Below the pieces are notes generated by a model that did no database searches, had not been told where the DNA came from, and saw only the letters and a program-made list of their open reading frames with translations. From the NCBI GenBank assembly GCA_963832355.1, contig CAWHTX010000013.1, positions 124,001 to 188,000 of the forward strand: a DNA stretch of 64,000 nt, written 5' to 3'. Numbering within the stretch: position 1 is the stretch's first letter; each line of letters opens with the position of its first letter. This document shows positions 25,869 to 35,562 of this stretch, piece after piece. The stretch is from DATFVA01 sp963832355. Lineage in GTDB: Bacteria > Bacteroidota > Ignavibacteria > Ignavibacteriales > Ignavibacteriaceae. Made by a program: the position numbers and the translations under genes.

Positions 25869-26843
25869 CTGAGTAAAAAATATATCATCAGCGTAGACAT
25901 GGGGGGAACCAAGATACTTGCAGCAGTCTTAAATTCTGAAGAGGGGATAGTTAAAAGGTTAAAACGTCCAACAGGAACAGGTAAAGGAGCCGATGAATAT
26001 GTAAAAGATCTTGCAAACGCGGTTAAAGACCTGGCAAAGGAATCAGGAATCACTAAGGACCAGGTTGCTGCCGTCTGCCTTGGGGTTCCGGGGAGCGTTA
26101 ACCCTTTCAACGGGGTAATAGCCATTGCACCTAACCTCGGGCTAAAAAATTATAACATAAAAGAGAAACTTGAAAAGCTGATACCTTACAAGGTGCTCAT
26201 AGAGAATGATGTAAATCTTGGGGCCCTTGGAGTAAAGTATTACGGGCTGGGAAAAGATGCAAAGGATATGCTCGTCGTTTTTATTGGTACAGGTATCGGT
26301 GCAGGATTTATTTTTGACGGAAAACTATTCAGGGGGGCTGATTATGCGGCGGGAGAGATCGGGCATATAAAAGTCGAGAAAAACGGACCTCTTTGCGGCT
26401 GCGGAAACCATGGATGTTTTGAAGCCGTGGCAAGCCGTACAGCAGTAGACAGGAATATTAAGAAAGACCTGGATAAGGGTGAAAAAAGTATACTGAAAGA
26501 ATTTGCAGGGACAGACAAACAGATTAAGAGTAAAGCGCTTGCAAACGCTGTGAAGAAAGAAGATAAGCTGGCAGTCAGGCATCTGACCAAAGCCTGCAAA
26601 GTTATTGGCAGAGTTCTGGCCGACATTACCAACCTGCTCAACCTTGATCTGATAATCCTTGGAGGAGGAGTAATAGAGGCACTGGACAAATTTATGATCC
26701 CCATTATAAAAGAGTCTTTTGATCAGAATGTCCTTGCCTCTTCAGCAAAAGGATTAAAGCTGCTGCCGACTAAATTAGGAGATGATGCGGCTCTGTACGG
26801 CGGGATTCCGCTGGCCGAAGAGTTTTTGAAGATTAAGATCTAA
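25869..26843 (+). CDS. ROK family sugar kinase, probable CTG start
   Basis: A 324-residue glucokinase-like ROK protein that phosphorylates hexoses with ATP. The phosphate loop is VDMGGTKILAAVL, the substrate region IENDVNLGALG, the catalytic Asp lies there, and the zinc motif is CGCGNHGCFEA after GHIKVE. The first ATG (25899) falls inside the phosphate loop and would remove its Asp, so the real start must be upstream. No ATG, GTG or TTG exists before the in-frame stop at 25854, but CTG at 25869 gives the normal SKKYIISVDMGGTK N-terminus and has AGGAG six bases upstream. It converges with the ABC-F gene, overlapping by four bases. Confidence 0.9.
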   Translation: MSKKYIISVDMGGTKILAAVLNSEEGIVKRLKRPTGTGKGADEYVKDLANAVKDLAKESGITKDQVAAVCLGVPGSVNPFNGVIAIAPNLGLKNYNIKEKLEKLIPYKVLIENDVNLGALGVKYYGLGKDAKDMLVVFIGTGIGAGFIFDGKLFRGADYAAGEIGHIKVEKNGPLCGCGNHGCFEAVASRTAVDRNIKKDLDKGEKSILKEFAGTDKQIKSKALANAVKKEDKLAVRHLTKACKVIGRVLADITNLLNLDLIILGGGVIEALDKFMIPIIKESFDQNVLASSAKGLKLLPTKLGDDAALYGGIPLAEEFLKIKI

Positions 26844-28783
26844 TTAAACTGACTCTCCACTCTGGCGAGTTCATTGGAGGTTTCCTCCCATTCAGCAAGA
26901 ACTTTCTCCAGTTCTTTTTGGGAGTCCTGGAATTCCTGATTCCTGGTTCGTGCTTTTTCGGGATCGGTGTATGTTTCAGGTAGGGTTAATTCCTTCTCGA
27001 GATTTTTTTCTTTTGCTTCCAGCTCAGATATTCTCTTTTCCAGCTGTTCAATTTTTTTTACGAGATCTTTTGTGGCATTGTATCTTTTTTGTCTCAGCTC
27101 TGCTTTCAGTCTTTTCTGATCTTTACGGGAAGCCGATTCGTTACCGGCAGATTCCTTAACCGTTCTTTTTTCTTCCTCCAGCATACCCTTCTTTCTCAGG
27201 TAATATTCAATCCCTCCTTCGAAATTTTTTATTTCACCCTTTCTTATTTCCACAACTTTATTGACAATTGGTTCAAGGAAATCAATATCGTGGGATACAA
27301 GTATTAACGATCCCTTAAAATCGGCCAGCGCTCTCTGCAGCACTCTTTTTGATGAAATATCCAGATGGTTTGTCGGTTCATCAAGTATAATGAAGTTGGA
27401 TTTGGTCAGCAGGATTTTTGCCAATGCAACGCGGCTTTTTTCTCCGCCCGATAATACTCCGACTTTCTTAAACACATCATCGCCCGTAAACAAAAATGAA
27501 CCAAGAAGCGACCGGAGCTGACCTACTGTTTTTTCTTCTGCAATCCCTTCGATAGTCTCAATTATATCAAGCTCAGGGTTCAGGTTATCGGCTACATCCT
27601 GTGCATAATATGAGATTATTGTGTTATGACCAGTAATCCTTTGTCCGCTGTCGATGTCCAGAACACCGGCGATAATTTTTGAGAGAGTGGTTTTTCCCGC
27701 GCCGTTGGGGCCAACAAAAGCAATTTTTTCACCCCTGTTTACGGTGAAGTCCAGATCATGCAGTACTATATTGTCACCATACGACTTCGTGATATTTTTA
27801 AGTTCTATGTTTACTTTACCGCTTGAAGGAGGCTCGGGAAATTTTATATATATATCATCGCTGGAATCGGGAAGCTCTATCAGTTCCAGTTTCTCCAGCT
27901 GTTTGATCCTGCTCTGGACCTGCTTTGCCTTAGTGGCTTTATATCGGAACCTTTCAATAAATCTCTCAGTTTCTTTGATTTTCTTCTGCTGCAGGATATA
28001 CTGGTTTTCAGTGAGTTTATCTCTTTCTTCTTTATACCTCAGATAATCATCGTAGCTTCCGTTATAGGTGTTGAATTTTCCAATGTAAATTTCCAGAGTT
28101 TTTTCAGTAACCTGGTTGATAAAATGTTTATCGTGAGATACGATCAGCAGGGCTCCCTTATATGATTTAAGGAAACTGATGAGCCACTCAAGTGAGTCAA
28201 GATCCAGGTGATTTGTAGGTTCATCCATCAGAAGAAGATCATTCTGCTGAATGAGTATCTTTGCAAGAGCGATACGCATCTGCCAGCCCCCGGAAAATTC
28301 ATCCGTAAGGCGATCAAAATCCTTTTCCTCAAATCCCAATCCCGTTAAGATCTTTTCAACTTTTGATTCGGCACTGTAAGAGTCGAGTTCCTCCAGGCGT
28401 AGATGAACTTCCCCCAGCTGATGAACGAGATCTTCTCTTTCTTCCTCTGATAAATCAGGACCTGATAGTTTGTCGGTTAGCTCGGTTTCTTTTTCCTGCA
28501 GATCTACAATATGCGATAAAGCTGATTTTGCCTCATCAAGAAGGGTGGATCCGCTGTGGGTAACGTTTTCCTGAGGCAGATACCCTATACTTGTTCTTTT
28601 CTGCCGAAATATACGGCCTGATTCAGGCTGCAGACTTCCATAAATTATTTTTAAAAGAGATGATTTTCCGGTACCGTTTGCCCCGACCAGTGAAATTTTA
28701 TCACCGGAATTTATTTTCAGATTAACTTCTTTAAATAAGTATTTGCCTCCGAACTGCAGCGAAACATTAGTAAGATCTATCAT
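26840..28783 (-). CDS. ABC-F family ATPase
   Basis: A 647-residue cytoplasmic protein with two ABC domains and no membrane segment. Domain 1 has GANGTGKSS, FSGGWQMRIALAKIL and LLMDEPTNHLDLDSLEWL; domain 2 has GPNGAGKTT, LSGGEKSRVALAKIL and IILDEPTNHLDISS. The linker between them is charged and helical, and a coiled coil closes the protein (about 550-645), as in Uup/YdiF types. ABC-F proteins act on the ribosome, in translation control or rescue or in antibiotic protection; the subgroup is not certain. It follows the propeller gene by 12 bases on the same strand. Confidence 0.93.
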   Translation of the reverse strand: MIDLTNVSLQFGGKYLFKEVNLKINSGDKISLVGANGTGKSSLLKIIYGSLQPESGRIFRQKRTSIGYLPQENVTHSGSTLLDEAKSALSHIVDLQEKETELTDKLSGPDLSEEEREDLVHQLGEVHLRLEELDSYSAESKVEKILTGLGFEEKDFDRLTDEFSGGWQMRIALAKILIQQNDLLLMDEPTNHLDLDSLEWLISFLKSYKGALLIVSHDKHFINQVTEKTLEIYIGKFNTYNGSYDDYLRYKEERDKLTENQYILQQKKIKETERFIERFRYKATKAKQVQSRIKQLEKLELIELPDSSDDIYIKFPEPPSSGKVNIELKNITKSYGDNIVLHDLDFTVNRGEKIAFVGPNGAGKTTLSKIIAGVLDIDSGQRITGHNTIISYYAQDVADNLNPELDIIETIEGIAEEKTVGQLRSLLGSFLFTGDDVFKKVGVLSGGEKSRVALAKILLTKSNFIILDEPTNHLDISSKRVLQRALADFKGSLILVSHDIDFLEPIVNKVVEIRKGEIKNFEGGIEYYLRKKGMLEEEKRTVKESAGNESASRKDQKRLKAELRQKRYNATKDLVKKIEQLEKRISELEAKEKNLEKELTLPETYTDPEKARTRNQEFQDSQKELEKVLAEWEETSNELARVESQFN

Positions 28784-28795
28784 CTGTATTCTGTT

Positions 28796-31021
28796 TTATT
28801 TGTGCAGTACCGCAACTTTCCCCGTGATCACATTATTACCTTCTTTGTCGAAGGCTACTACCAGGTAAATACCGCTTCCGACCAGGTTACCATTTTCATC
28901 CTTCCCATCCCATGAGGCTATGCGACCTCCCGGAGATGAAAATTCCTTAATAAGTTTCCCTTCGATATTCAGGATCTTAATATCTGTATCTCTGATAAGT
29001 CCATCTATAGTCAGCTTATTAGATCCATCCTGTAGTATAAATGGATTCGGATATACAAATAATTCAGAAAATGAGTCTACGGGTTTTACAGCAGGTGTAT
29101 CAAAAGATGTAAGTCCTTCATCTGTCCCTGCATACACTCTGCCCGAATTCGGATCAATAGCCAGACTGCGTATCTGGTCAGAGGGCAGGGGACTATTTTT
29201 CGAATCATAGGTTGCAAGAAGACTTGATCCATCGGAATTTACCAGCAGTAATCCCTGGTTGGTTCCAACCCACTTATTATTAAGCGGATCAACTGCCATA
29301 ACATTTATTGTCTGCTGTCTTAACGTAAATACTGAGCTAATCCGAAAACCCGGAGTATTGTTAAAAACCGTACTATTATTAGTAATTATATTTACCCCGG
29401 TACTTGTACCTACCCATATATCACCTCTTTTATCCACAACAACAGAATATATAAAGTTACTGTTTAATCCCTCATCAGTATTCAGAAATCCGAACTTATT
29501 ATCAGTTGAGTCCGCCGGGTTATTTTCATTGAAATAGAATAACCCTAACCTGTTTGTATTACGAATACAATACCATTTTGTATCATAAGGATCGATCGCC
29601 AATGAATAATGCTGATCAAAAGACTGGCCGAATTCTGAAGGGTTCGCGTAAGTTTCCCAGGTGCTGTCGGGATGAAGTACTCCGAGAGCCCGTGAATCTC
29701 CCGGCCAGTAGTTCAGAACCCAGAGATTTCCCTTTGAATCTTTCCCAAAGCCCGAAATTACAAGGAAGTTAGGAACAGGACTACCAACAAGGGGTGTATT
29801 GCTTGTAGTAAAATTCCTGAACGCACCATTCTTTAAAGTAGTGAATCCTTTTCCCCAGCTGCCGAAATAAACTTCATTATCGGCAGAGGAATTAACATAA
29901 TTAAAGGCATTAGTAATTAACTCAGGGATGGTTGATCGGTTATAATTTGTCCATTTCTTACCGTCATATTTATAGAAGCCGACACCGGTATTATCCTTTC
30001 CGCTTGCAGACCAGAGGTTTCCGCTGTTGTCAACCGTAAGCTCCGGGAATTGATTCGCCTGCGGACCGTTAGGATAATGATATTCCCTGGTGTTCACCTC
30101 GTAAATACCTGCAGCCGAAGCGGCAATTAATCCCAGGGAGTTTGAATAACCTAATTTATTGATTTGAACGGATGAGGAGTCGAATACCGATAAATTGGTA
30201 CTGTTGTAGAGATAAATAATTTTTCCCACAGCGATGAACAAGGAGTCGCCTTTCAAAAGGAGATCATTAACAGGAGTGTTATTAAACTGTGAAAGGAACG
30301 GACTCCATGTAGAATCATTTTTTACAGACAGACCTTTGTCAGTAGCTGCTATTACAGAATTATTCATTTTGACAATTCTTAAAACATTATTCGAAGGAAG
30401 ACCGCTCTGCGTTGTATATGTATTCCAGGATTCAGGCGCAGATAAATTTTCGGCACCCTGTTTTTGAATAGCAACGCCGGCTGTGGTTGCAAGGTATATG
30501 AGGTCAGCCTTAAGAGAACTGTTTACCTTTATATATGGCTGAAAATCACCGTATTTAAAGAAAGTATCGTAGAAAAGGAAGCTTTTTGAATCTATAAGCG
30601 AGAGACCAAAGTCAGTGCACGCATATATTGTATCGCCTATTGATTCAAGATTATTGATGCTTTTATTCGACTGCTCCGTATCGTTATATATATCAAGAAT
30701 AGTTTTAACCAGACCCGTTGAAGGATCGTAAACATTTATGGCCCCCTCTCCGCCGCCAAACCAGATCTTTCCATCCATATTTATTGCGACAGCATTCAAA
30801 GAAGAACCTATCAGACCGTCATTTTTATGCAAAGTAAGGAATTCGCCGGAAACAGTATTGTAAAAAAAACCGCCCCCGCTGCTGGCTGCCCATATACCGT
30901 TCTGTGCAGAATGGACTGACCTGACATTTTTCATATCAGTGTAGTTTTTCCAGTTGTAGGTTTCCTGGCCGTAGAGAAAATGGATGCCGACGAATAAAAG
31001 TAATAAAAAATGAAACTTCAT
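28796..31021 (-). CDS. Secreted two-component-regulator-type propeller protein with T9SS sorting domain
   Basis: A 741-residue exported protein. A signal peptide (1-18, ending LYG) precedes repeats of the Reg_prop/WD-like kind (VRSVHSAQNGIWAASSGGG, LNAVAINMDGKIWFGGG, KGNLWVLNYW, RGDIWVGTSTGVN, NKWVGTNQGLLLV), which form two seven-bladed propellers. No kinase domain follows; the last 90 residues, from ELFVYPNPF, are a T9SS sorting domain of the gliding-motility-type (FlgD-like) layout ending in GKVAVLHK. Such proteins are surface sensors or binding proteins. Function is unknown. Confidence 0.88.
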   Translation of the reverse strand: MKFHFLLLLFVGIHFLYGQETYNWKNYTDMKNVRSVHSAQNGIWAASSGGGFFYNTVSGEFLTLHKNDGLIGSSLNAVAINMDGKIWFGGGEGAINVYDPSTGLVKTILDIYNDTEQSNKSINNLESIGDTIYACTDFGLSLIDSKSFLFYDTFFKYGDFQPYIKVNSSLKADLIYLATTAGVAIQKQGAENLSAPESWNTYTTQSGLPSNNVLRIVKMNNSVIAATDKGLSVKNDSTWSPFLSQFNNTPVNDLLLKGDSLFIAVGKIIYLYNSTNLSVFDSSSVQINKLGYSNSLGLIAASAAGIYEVNTREYHYPNGPQANQFPELTVDNSGNLWSASGKDNTGVGFYKYDGKKWTNYNRSTIPELITNAFNYVNSSADNEVYFGSWGKGFTTLKNGAFRNFTTSNTPLVGSPVPNFLVISGFGKDSKGNLWVLNYWPGDSRALGVLHPDSTWETYANPSEFGQSFDQHYSLAIDPYDTKWYCIRNTNRLGLFYFNENNPADSTDNKFGFLNTDEGLNSNFIYSVVVDKRGDIWVGTSTGVNIITNNSTVFNNTPGFRISSVFTLRQQTINVMAVDPLNNKWVGTNQGLLLVNSDGSSLLATYDSKNSPLPSDQIRSLAIDPNSGRVYAGTDEGLTSFDTPAVKPVDSFSELFVYPNPFILQDGSNKLTIDGLIRDTDIKILNIEGKLIKEFSSPGGRIASWDGKDENGNLVGSGIYLVVAFDKEGNNVITGKVAVLHK

Positions 31022-31153
31022 TTATGTCCCCGCAAGTTTGGGAATAATGAATGACTAAGAATGAAAATTACAGGTAATAAAAATAATATTTTTCAACTTC
31101 GCTGAAAGGTTAAAATTCTTATCTACTTAATATTAAATGAGTTAGGAGGAGAA

Positions 31154-31621
31154 CTATTTCAACCGGTTATTTAGTAAGTCGCTCATTTCAATGGCTGTTA
31201 AAACCGCATCCCTGCCTTTATTTCCTGATTTCCCCCCGCTTCTTTCCATAGCCTGTTCAATTGTGTTAGTTGTTAATACACCGAATATAACAGGAATCCC
31301 GGAATCGAGTGAAACCCGCTGAATGCCTGTAGCAACTCCCATTGAAACATAATCAAAATGTGGTGTTGCACCGCGGATTACGGCTCCGAGACAAATTATT
31401 GCAGAATATTTTTTTGATGATGCCAGGCTTGAAGCAGTGACCGGAATTTCAAATGCTCCCGGAACTTTGACTACATCATATTCATTTTCATTATATCCTT
31501 TTTCTGCAAGACATTTTTTTGCTCCATCCAGCAGACGTTCGGTAATAAACTCATTAAATCTGCTTACCACTATTGCAAACTTGAAATTTTTAGCTGAAGA
31601 ATTGCCTTCAATTATGTTCAT
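31154..31621 (-). CDS. ribH: 6,7-dimethyl-8-ribityllumazine synthase
   Basis: A 155-residue enzyme joining ribitylaminouracil and dihydroxybutanone phosphate to form lumazine, the precursor of riboflavin. Clear motifs are VVSRFNEFITERLLDGA, VPGAFEIPVTA, GAVIRGATPHFDYV with the active-site His, and GVLTTNTIEQAMERSGGK. It assembles as pentamers or icosahedral shells in known homologues. It begins seven bases after the PHP gene, so they are co-transcribed. Confidence 0.97.
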   Translation of the reverse strand: MNIIEGNSSAKNFKFAIVVSRFNEFITERLLDGAKKCLAEKGYNENEYDVVKVPGAFEIPVTASSLASSKKYSAIICLGAVIRGATPHFDYVSMGVATGIQRVSLDSGIPVIFGVLTTNTIEQAMERSGGKSGNKGRDAVLTAIEMSDLLNNRLK

Positions 31622-31628
31622 TAATCTA

Positions 31629-32459
31629 TTATGCTATGTTTTTGAGGAGTCTTTGTCTCATTGCATCAACCACGGAATGGGTGACATAAAATTTCCCGAA
31701 ATTATTATCATCCTCTCTCCTTCCTCCATGGTAATCCGAGCCGCCTGATTCAAGAAGGAAATATTCATTCACAATTCCCCTGTAAAACTTAACAAGCTGA
31801 TGTGAATGGGAAGGATGAATAACTTCAATCCCGTCAACACCGGACTCGATAAGCTCTTTAAGAATATGCTCCGGCATTATTCCCGGGTGGGCAATAAATG
31901 AAAGTCCCCCTGAATCTGATATTATCTTGAATGCACTTCTGGGTGATATATGAACCTTTTTTTCATATGCCACACAGCCATTCCCGATATATTTATTAAA
32001 TGCCTCATAGTACGAATTTATAAAGCCTCCCTCAACCATAGCCTGTGCGATATGAGGCCGTCCCACAGCTGAGTTGCGTGAAATTTCCAGTACATCATCA
32101 AGCTTTAGTGAAATTCCAAGAGCGTTGAGTTTTTTAACAATTCTGTCGGCTCGTTTCAGTCTTTCAGCTCTGAAAAATTCAAGGTACCTTTCAAGCTCAG
32201 GATTGCCGGGCTCAACAAAATAACCGAGAATATGGATCTCTCTATCCATTATATCAGAACTGATTTCTACGCCGGGAATTATTTCAACCCCTACCTGTCT
32301 GCCGTATTCAGAAGCTTCTGCTATTGCAGCCAGGTTGTCGTGGTCTGTAATACTTAATATTTCAATCCCTCTTTCTTTAGCCTTATCTATTAACGCTTTA
32401 GGAGAATTGAATCCGTCGGAATAATTTGTATGTGAATGTAAATCAATTTTTGAAAGCAT
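31629..32459 (-). CDS. PHP-domain phosphoesterase (nucleoside 3',5'-bisphosphate phosphatase / RNase AM-like)
   Basis: A 276-residue metal-dependent phosphoesterase. Metal ligands appear as DLHSHTNYSDG at the N-terminus, SITDHDNLAA, PGVEISSD, FIAHPG and GGSDYHGGRR, the full PHP set. The layout matches the YciV/TrpH subgroup, which hydrolyses 3',5'-bisphosphates or short RNA 5' ends. The ATG at 32459 is preferred over a TTG at 32471, four codons earlier, because it directly precedes the conserved start and lies after the upstream stop. It lies between crp-like and ribH genes in one unit. Confidence 0.9.
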   Translation of the reverse strand: MLSKIDLHSHTNYSDGFNSPKALIDKAKERGIEILSITDHDNLAAIAEASEYGRQVGVEIIPGVEISSDIMDREIHILGYFVEPGNPELERYLEFFRAERLKRADRIVKKLNALGISLKLDDVLEISRNSAVGRPHIAQAMVEGGFINSYYEAFNKYIGNGCVAYEKKVHISPRSAFKIISDSGGLSFIAHPGIMPEHILKELIESGVDGIEVIHPSHSHQLVKFYRGIVNEYFLLESGGSDYHGGRREDDNNFGKFYVTHSVVDAMRQRLLKNIA

Positions 32460-32467
32460 CAATGAAT

Positions 32468-33151
32468 TCAACTGAACATTTCTTTAAATTTTTCATAATC
32501 TAATATACGAAGTTTTGAGCCATCAAGCTCAACCAATCCTTTCTTCGCGAAGGAATGCAGGGTTCTTGATATTGTTTCTCTTGATGTTCCTGCCATATTG
32601 GCGAGATCATGCTGGTAAGGAAGTTTTTCTATTTCTACAGTACCCTGTTTAATTTTACCCACATCATCCGCGATCTGAAGTATTACTGTTGCAACCTTGC
32701 CCTCAGCATCTTTGAGTGAGAGAGATTTAATTTTCATATCGGCAGAACGGAGTCTGTTAGTAAGTTCCTGGAGAAGTGCTATTGAAATTTCAGGATGGCT
32801 GTGAAGCATCTCGAGAAATTCACTTCTCTGGACAATGAACAATTCCGCATCCTCCATTGCAGTTACATTAGCAGAACGGCTCATACCGTCAAGTATAGCC
32901 ATTTCCCCAAAGAAATCTGATTCATTAAGTATTGTCAGAATGACTTCCTTTCCGTCATCGCTTACTCTGGAAACTTTAACTTTTCCTTTAATGATTACAA
33001 ATAATGCTGAACCGGTTTCATGTTCGAAAAGAATTACTGAGTCTTTTGTGAAGGATTTCCTTATGCCCAACCTCGAAATCTGCTCCAGCGTGCTTTCTTC
33101 GAGTTCGGAAAAAATGGGAACATATTTTAAGAAATCGATTTTATCTTGCAT
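32468..33151 (-). CDS. Crp/Fnr family transcriptional regulator
   Basis: A 227-residue DNA-binding regulator. Residues 10-125 form a cyclic-nucleotide-binding-like domain (GSALFVIIKGKVKVS, ESDFFGEMAILDGMSRSANVTA), a long helix follows, and residues 165-215 are a winged helix-turn-helix (YQHDLANMAGTSRETISRTLHSFAKKGLVEL). The FGEMAILDGMSRSA loop has the usual phosphate-binding pattern of cAMP-type receptors, with Ser at the position of the usual Arg-Ser pair intact, so a cyclic nucleotide ligand is plausible. No Fe-S cysteines are seen, so it is not FNR. It is first in its operon with the PHP and ribH genes. Confidence 0.93.
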   Translation of the reverse strand: MQDKIDFLKYVPIFSELEESTLEQISRLGIRKSFTKDSVILFEHETGSALFVIIKGKVKVSRVSDDGKEVILTILNESDFFGEMAILDGMSRSANVTAMEDAELFIVQRSEFLEMLHSHPEISIALLQELTNRLRSADMKIKSLSLKDAEGKVATVILQIADDVGKIKQGTVEIEKLPYQHDLANMAGTSRETISRTLHSFAKKGLVELDGSKLRILDYEKFKEMFS

Positions 33152-33389
33152 ATTCTGGCCTCTTTTCAGAAAAGTTTAATAATATTGAAATATAAATTCG
33201 GGTTTGATGAAAGTCAATTTTCGTAAACCATTGTAAAATAAGTAAAACGGTCAGTCCCGGATGTTATCTACGTCTCTTTTGACCTGATTATATGCATAAT
33301 ATTTACTTCCATTTTCATTGCTTTTTTTAGCCTATGTCTCTATTTTAGACGACTTATTTATAAATTTTTAGACTGGAGAGAATTAAATT

Positions 33390-35477
33390 ATGCCAATGAT
33401 GCAGAAAATGCGGAGTTTGGCTCCTGCTTTTATTATTTCCGTAGGTGTCCTTTTTGTTCTTTTTATGGTCATTTCTGATTCGAGTGTAATGCAGGCTTTA
33501 GGCGGACGTGCTAATTACATTGGAAAAGTTGACGGAGAAGAGATATCCTACCAGGATTTTAATAATGTTCTTGAAAGACAGAGAGAACAATTAAGAAAGC
33601 AGAATGGGGAGGACCTTGATGAAGAACAAACCATTCAGCTGCGCAACCAGGTATGGGATGCAATGGTTACCCAGATACTGCTGAAAAAAGAAATAAACAA
33701 ATACGGAATTAGTGTATCTGATCAGGAAATAAAAGATATCATCCTTGGCGATAATCCTCCCGATTTTCTTAAACAAAATTTTATTGATTCCACAGGAAAG
33801 TTCAATAGACAACTCTATGAATCAGCCCTTTTCGATCCAAGGAATAAAGATGTTTTAATCCAGGCTGAGGAAGGTGTAAGGCAGACAAGATTGAATGAAA
33901 AACTTCAGAGTCTTGTTTTTGCTTCAATCACAGTAAGTGAAGATGAAATAAAAAGAGACTTTATAGACCAGAATACAAAAATTACTGCTGATTATGTGCT
34001 TGCTCCGCTTTTTATCTTCCCGGATTCAACTTTTAATATTACTGATGAGGATATTAAAGACTATTATGACAGTAACCTCGATAAATTCAGTGTTACAGCC
34101 CAGAGAAAAGTTAAGTATGTACTATTTCCATTTAAACCATCTTCAGAAGATTCCAACTTTTCCAGAAAAAATCTTGAGATCATTGCTGAAAAATTCCGGC
34201 AGGATACTGCTGATTTCAAATCCGTTGCTGAGAATTACGCCTCTTCACCTATGACAGTTGATACACTTTCTATGTCTCAGTTTCCCAAAGAAATCACAGG
34301 ACAGATCGAAAAGGCAAAGAAGGGTGATTTAATTGGTCCGGTTTCAACGGCTCAGGGTTATGTGCTTTATCATTTAATAGGCACTGTGCCTTCAGATAAA
34401 CCTGAAGTGAGAGCTTCGCATATATTAATAAATCAATATGGAAATGCAGAAAGTAATAAAGAAGAAGCAATGAAGCTTTATGAACAGCTGAAAAAAGGTG
34501 CTGATTTTGCAAAGCTTGCACGGGAATATTCACGTGATCCGGGCAGCGCAAAAAACGGCGGAGATCTTGGCTGGTTCAGTAAGGGTATGATGGTTCCCGA
34601 ATTTGAAAAAGTGGCTCTGAATGCTAAAGTAGGGGTTGTACAGGAACCGATCCAGACTCAATTCGGCTACCATATTATAGAAGTAACCGATAAATCAGAT
34701 AAGAAATACATTGTACAGAAGGTAGTGAATCCTCTTGATGTTTCAGCTACCACTAAAGATCTGCTTCAGTCGCAGGCTCAGGATTTTGCTTATATAGCCA
34801 GGAAGAATGGTTTTGAAAGCGAAGCCAAATTAATGAATTATAAAGTCCAGGAATCCGGTGCTTTCCAGGAAGATGCCGCAACAATTCCGGGACTCGGTCA
34901 AAATAAGAATATACCTGCATTTGCTTTCGATAATGATCTGAATACGGTAAGCGAACCATTCCGTTTAAGTACAGGGTACGCAGTTGTAATGGTATCAGAT
35001 ATTACTAAAGAAGGCGTAAAACCGTTTGAGGAAGTAAAAAGTACAATTAAACCTCAGGTAATACGTGAAAAACAATATGCTAAAGCAAAACAACTTGTTG
35101 AAGAGATTAAACAAAAAGTTAACGGTGATTTAAGCAAAGCTCAGACAATCAATTCAAAAGTGAACTATAACGTGGCAAAAGATTTTACACCCGCCGGTAC
35201 TGTCCCTGGTTTAGGTAAAGACTGGGCATTCATTGAAACAGCGCTCGAAGCACCTTTAAATAAGGTGACCGATCCGGTTCATGGATACAGGGGTTATTAT
35301 CTCATTAAGGTTACAAACAGGACTCCTTTTGATTCTACAAAATTTGAGATACAGAGAAATTCCATCAGGGACAAATTAATCAGACAAAAACAGAGCACAG
35401 TTCTGAATCAATGGATTGAAGAACTTAAAAAGAAAGCTGATATTGTCGATAACAGGAGTCAATTTTTCGGTCAATAA
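33390..35477 (+). CDS. Membrane-anchored peptidyl-prolyl isomerase (PpiD/SurA-like)
   Basis: A 695-residue foldase. One helix near the N-terminus (residues 11-27, FIISVGVLFVLFMVISD) anchors it, and the rest is periplasmic. A SurA-type N-terminal helical domain (about 45-190) precedes a degenerate and then a canonical parvulin domain (about 345-445: VRASHILI, FAKLAREYSRDPGSAKNGGDLGWF, GYHIIEV). A third related unit lies near the C-terminus. This matches PpiD, which assists folding of proteins emerging from Sec. Exported T9SS and outer-membrane proteins in this window would be natural clients. A strong terminator follows. Confidence 0.9.
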   Translation: MPMMQKMRSLAPAFIISVGVLFVLFMVISDSSVMQALGGRANYIGKVDGEEISYQDFNNVLERQREQLRKQNGEDLDEEQTIQLRNQVWDAMVTQILLKKEINKYGISVSDQEIKDIILGDNPPDFLKQNFIDSTGKFNRQLYESALFDPRNKDVLIQAEEGVRQTRLNEKLQSLVFASITVSEDEIKRDFIDQNTKITADYVLAPLFIFPDSTFNITDEDIKDYYDSNLDKFSVTAQRKVKYVLFPFKPSSEDSNFSRKNLEIIAEKFRQDTADFKSVAENYASSPMTVDTLSMSQFPKEITGQIEKAKKGDLIGPVSTAQGYVLYHLIGTVPSDKPEVRASHILINQYGNAESNKEEAMKLYEQLKKGADFAKLAREYSRDPGSAKNGGDLGWFSKGMMVPEFEKVALNAKVGVVQEPIQTQFGYHIIEVTDKSDKKYIVQKVVNPLDVSATTKDLLQSQAQDFAYIARKNGFESEAKLMNYKVQESGAFQEDAATIPGLGQNKNIPAFAFDNDLNTVSEPFRLSTGYAVVMVSDITKEGVKPFEEVKSTIKPQVIREKQYAKAKQLVEEIKQKVNGDLSKAQTINSKVNYNVAKDFTPAGTVPGLGKDWAFIETALEAPLNKVTDPVHGYRGYYLIKVTNRTPFDSTKFEIQRNSIRDKLIRQKQSTVLNQWIEELKKKADIVDNRSQFFGQ

Positions 35478-35498
35478 AAAAAAGATAATTTTATTTGG

Positions 35499-35542
35499 AC
35501 CCCTGTTTAGAAGCTGAGTCTATAAACAGGGGTTTTGTTTTT
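35499..35542 (+). terminator. Intrinsic terminator after the PpiD-like gene
   Basis: A perfect 10-bp stem, ACCCCTGTTT at 35499-35508 and AAACAGGGGT at 35524-35533, is followed by TTTGTTTTT. This is the clearest Rho-independent terminator in the window. Confidence 0.88.
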
Positions 35543-35562
35543 AAATTTAACACTATAGCAGG

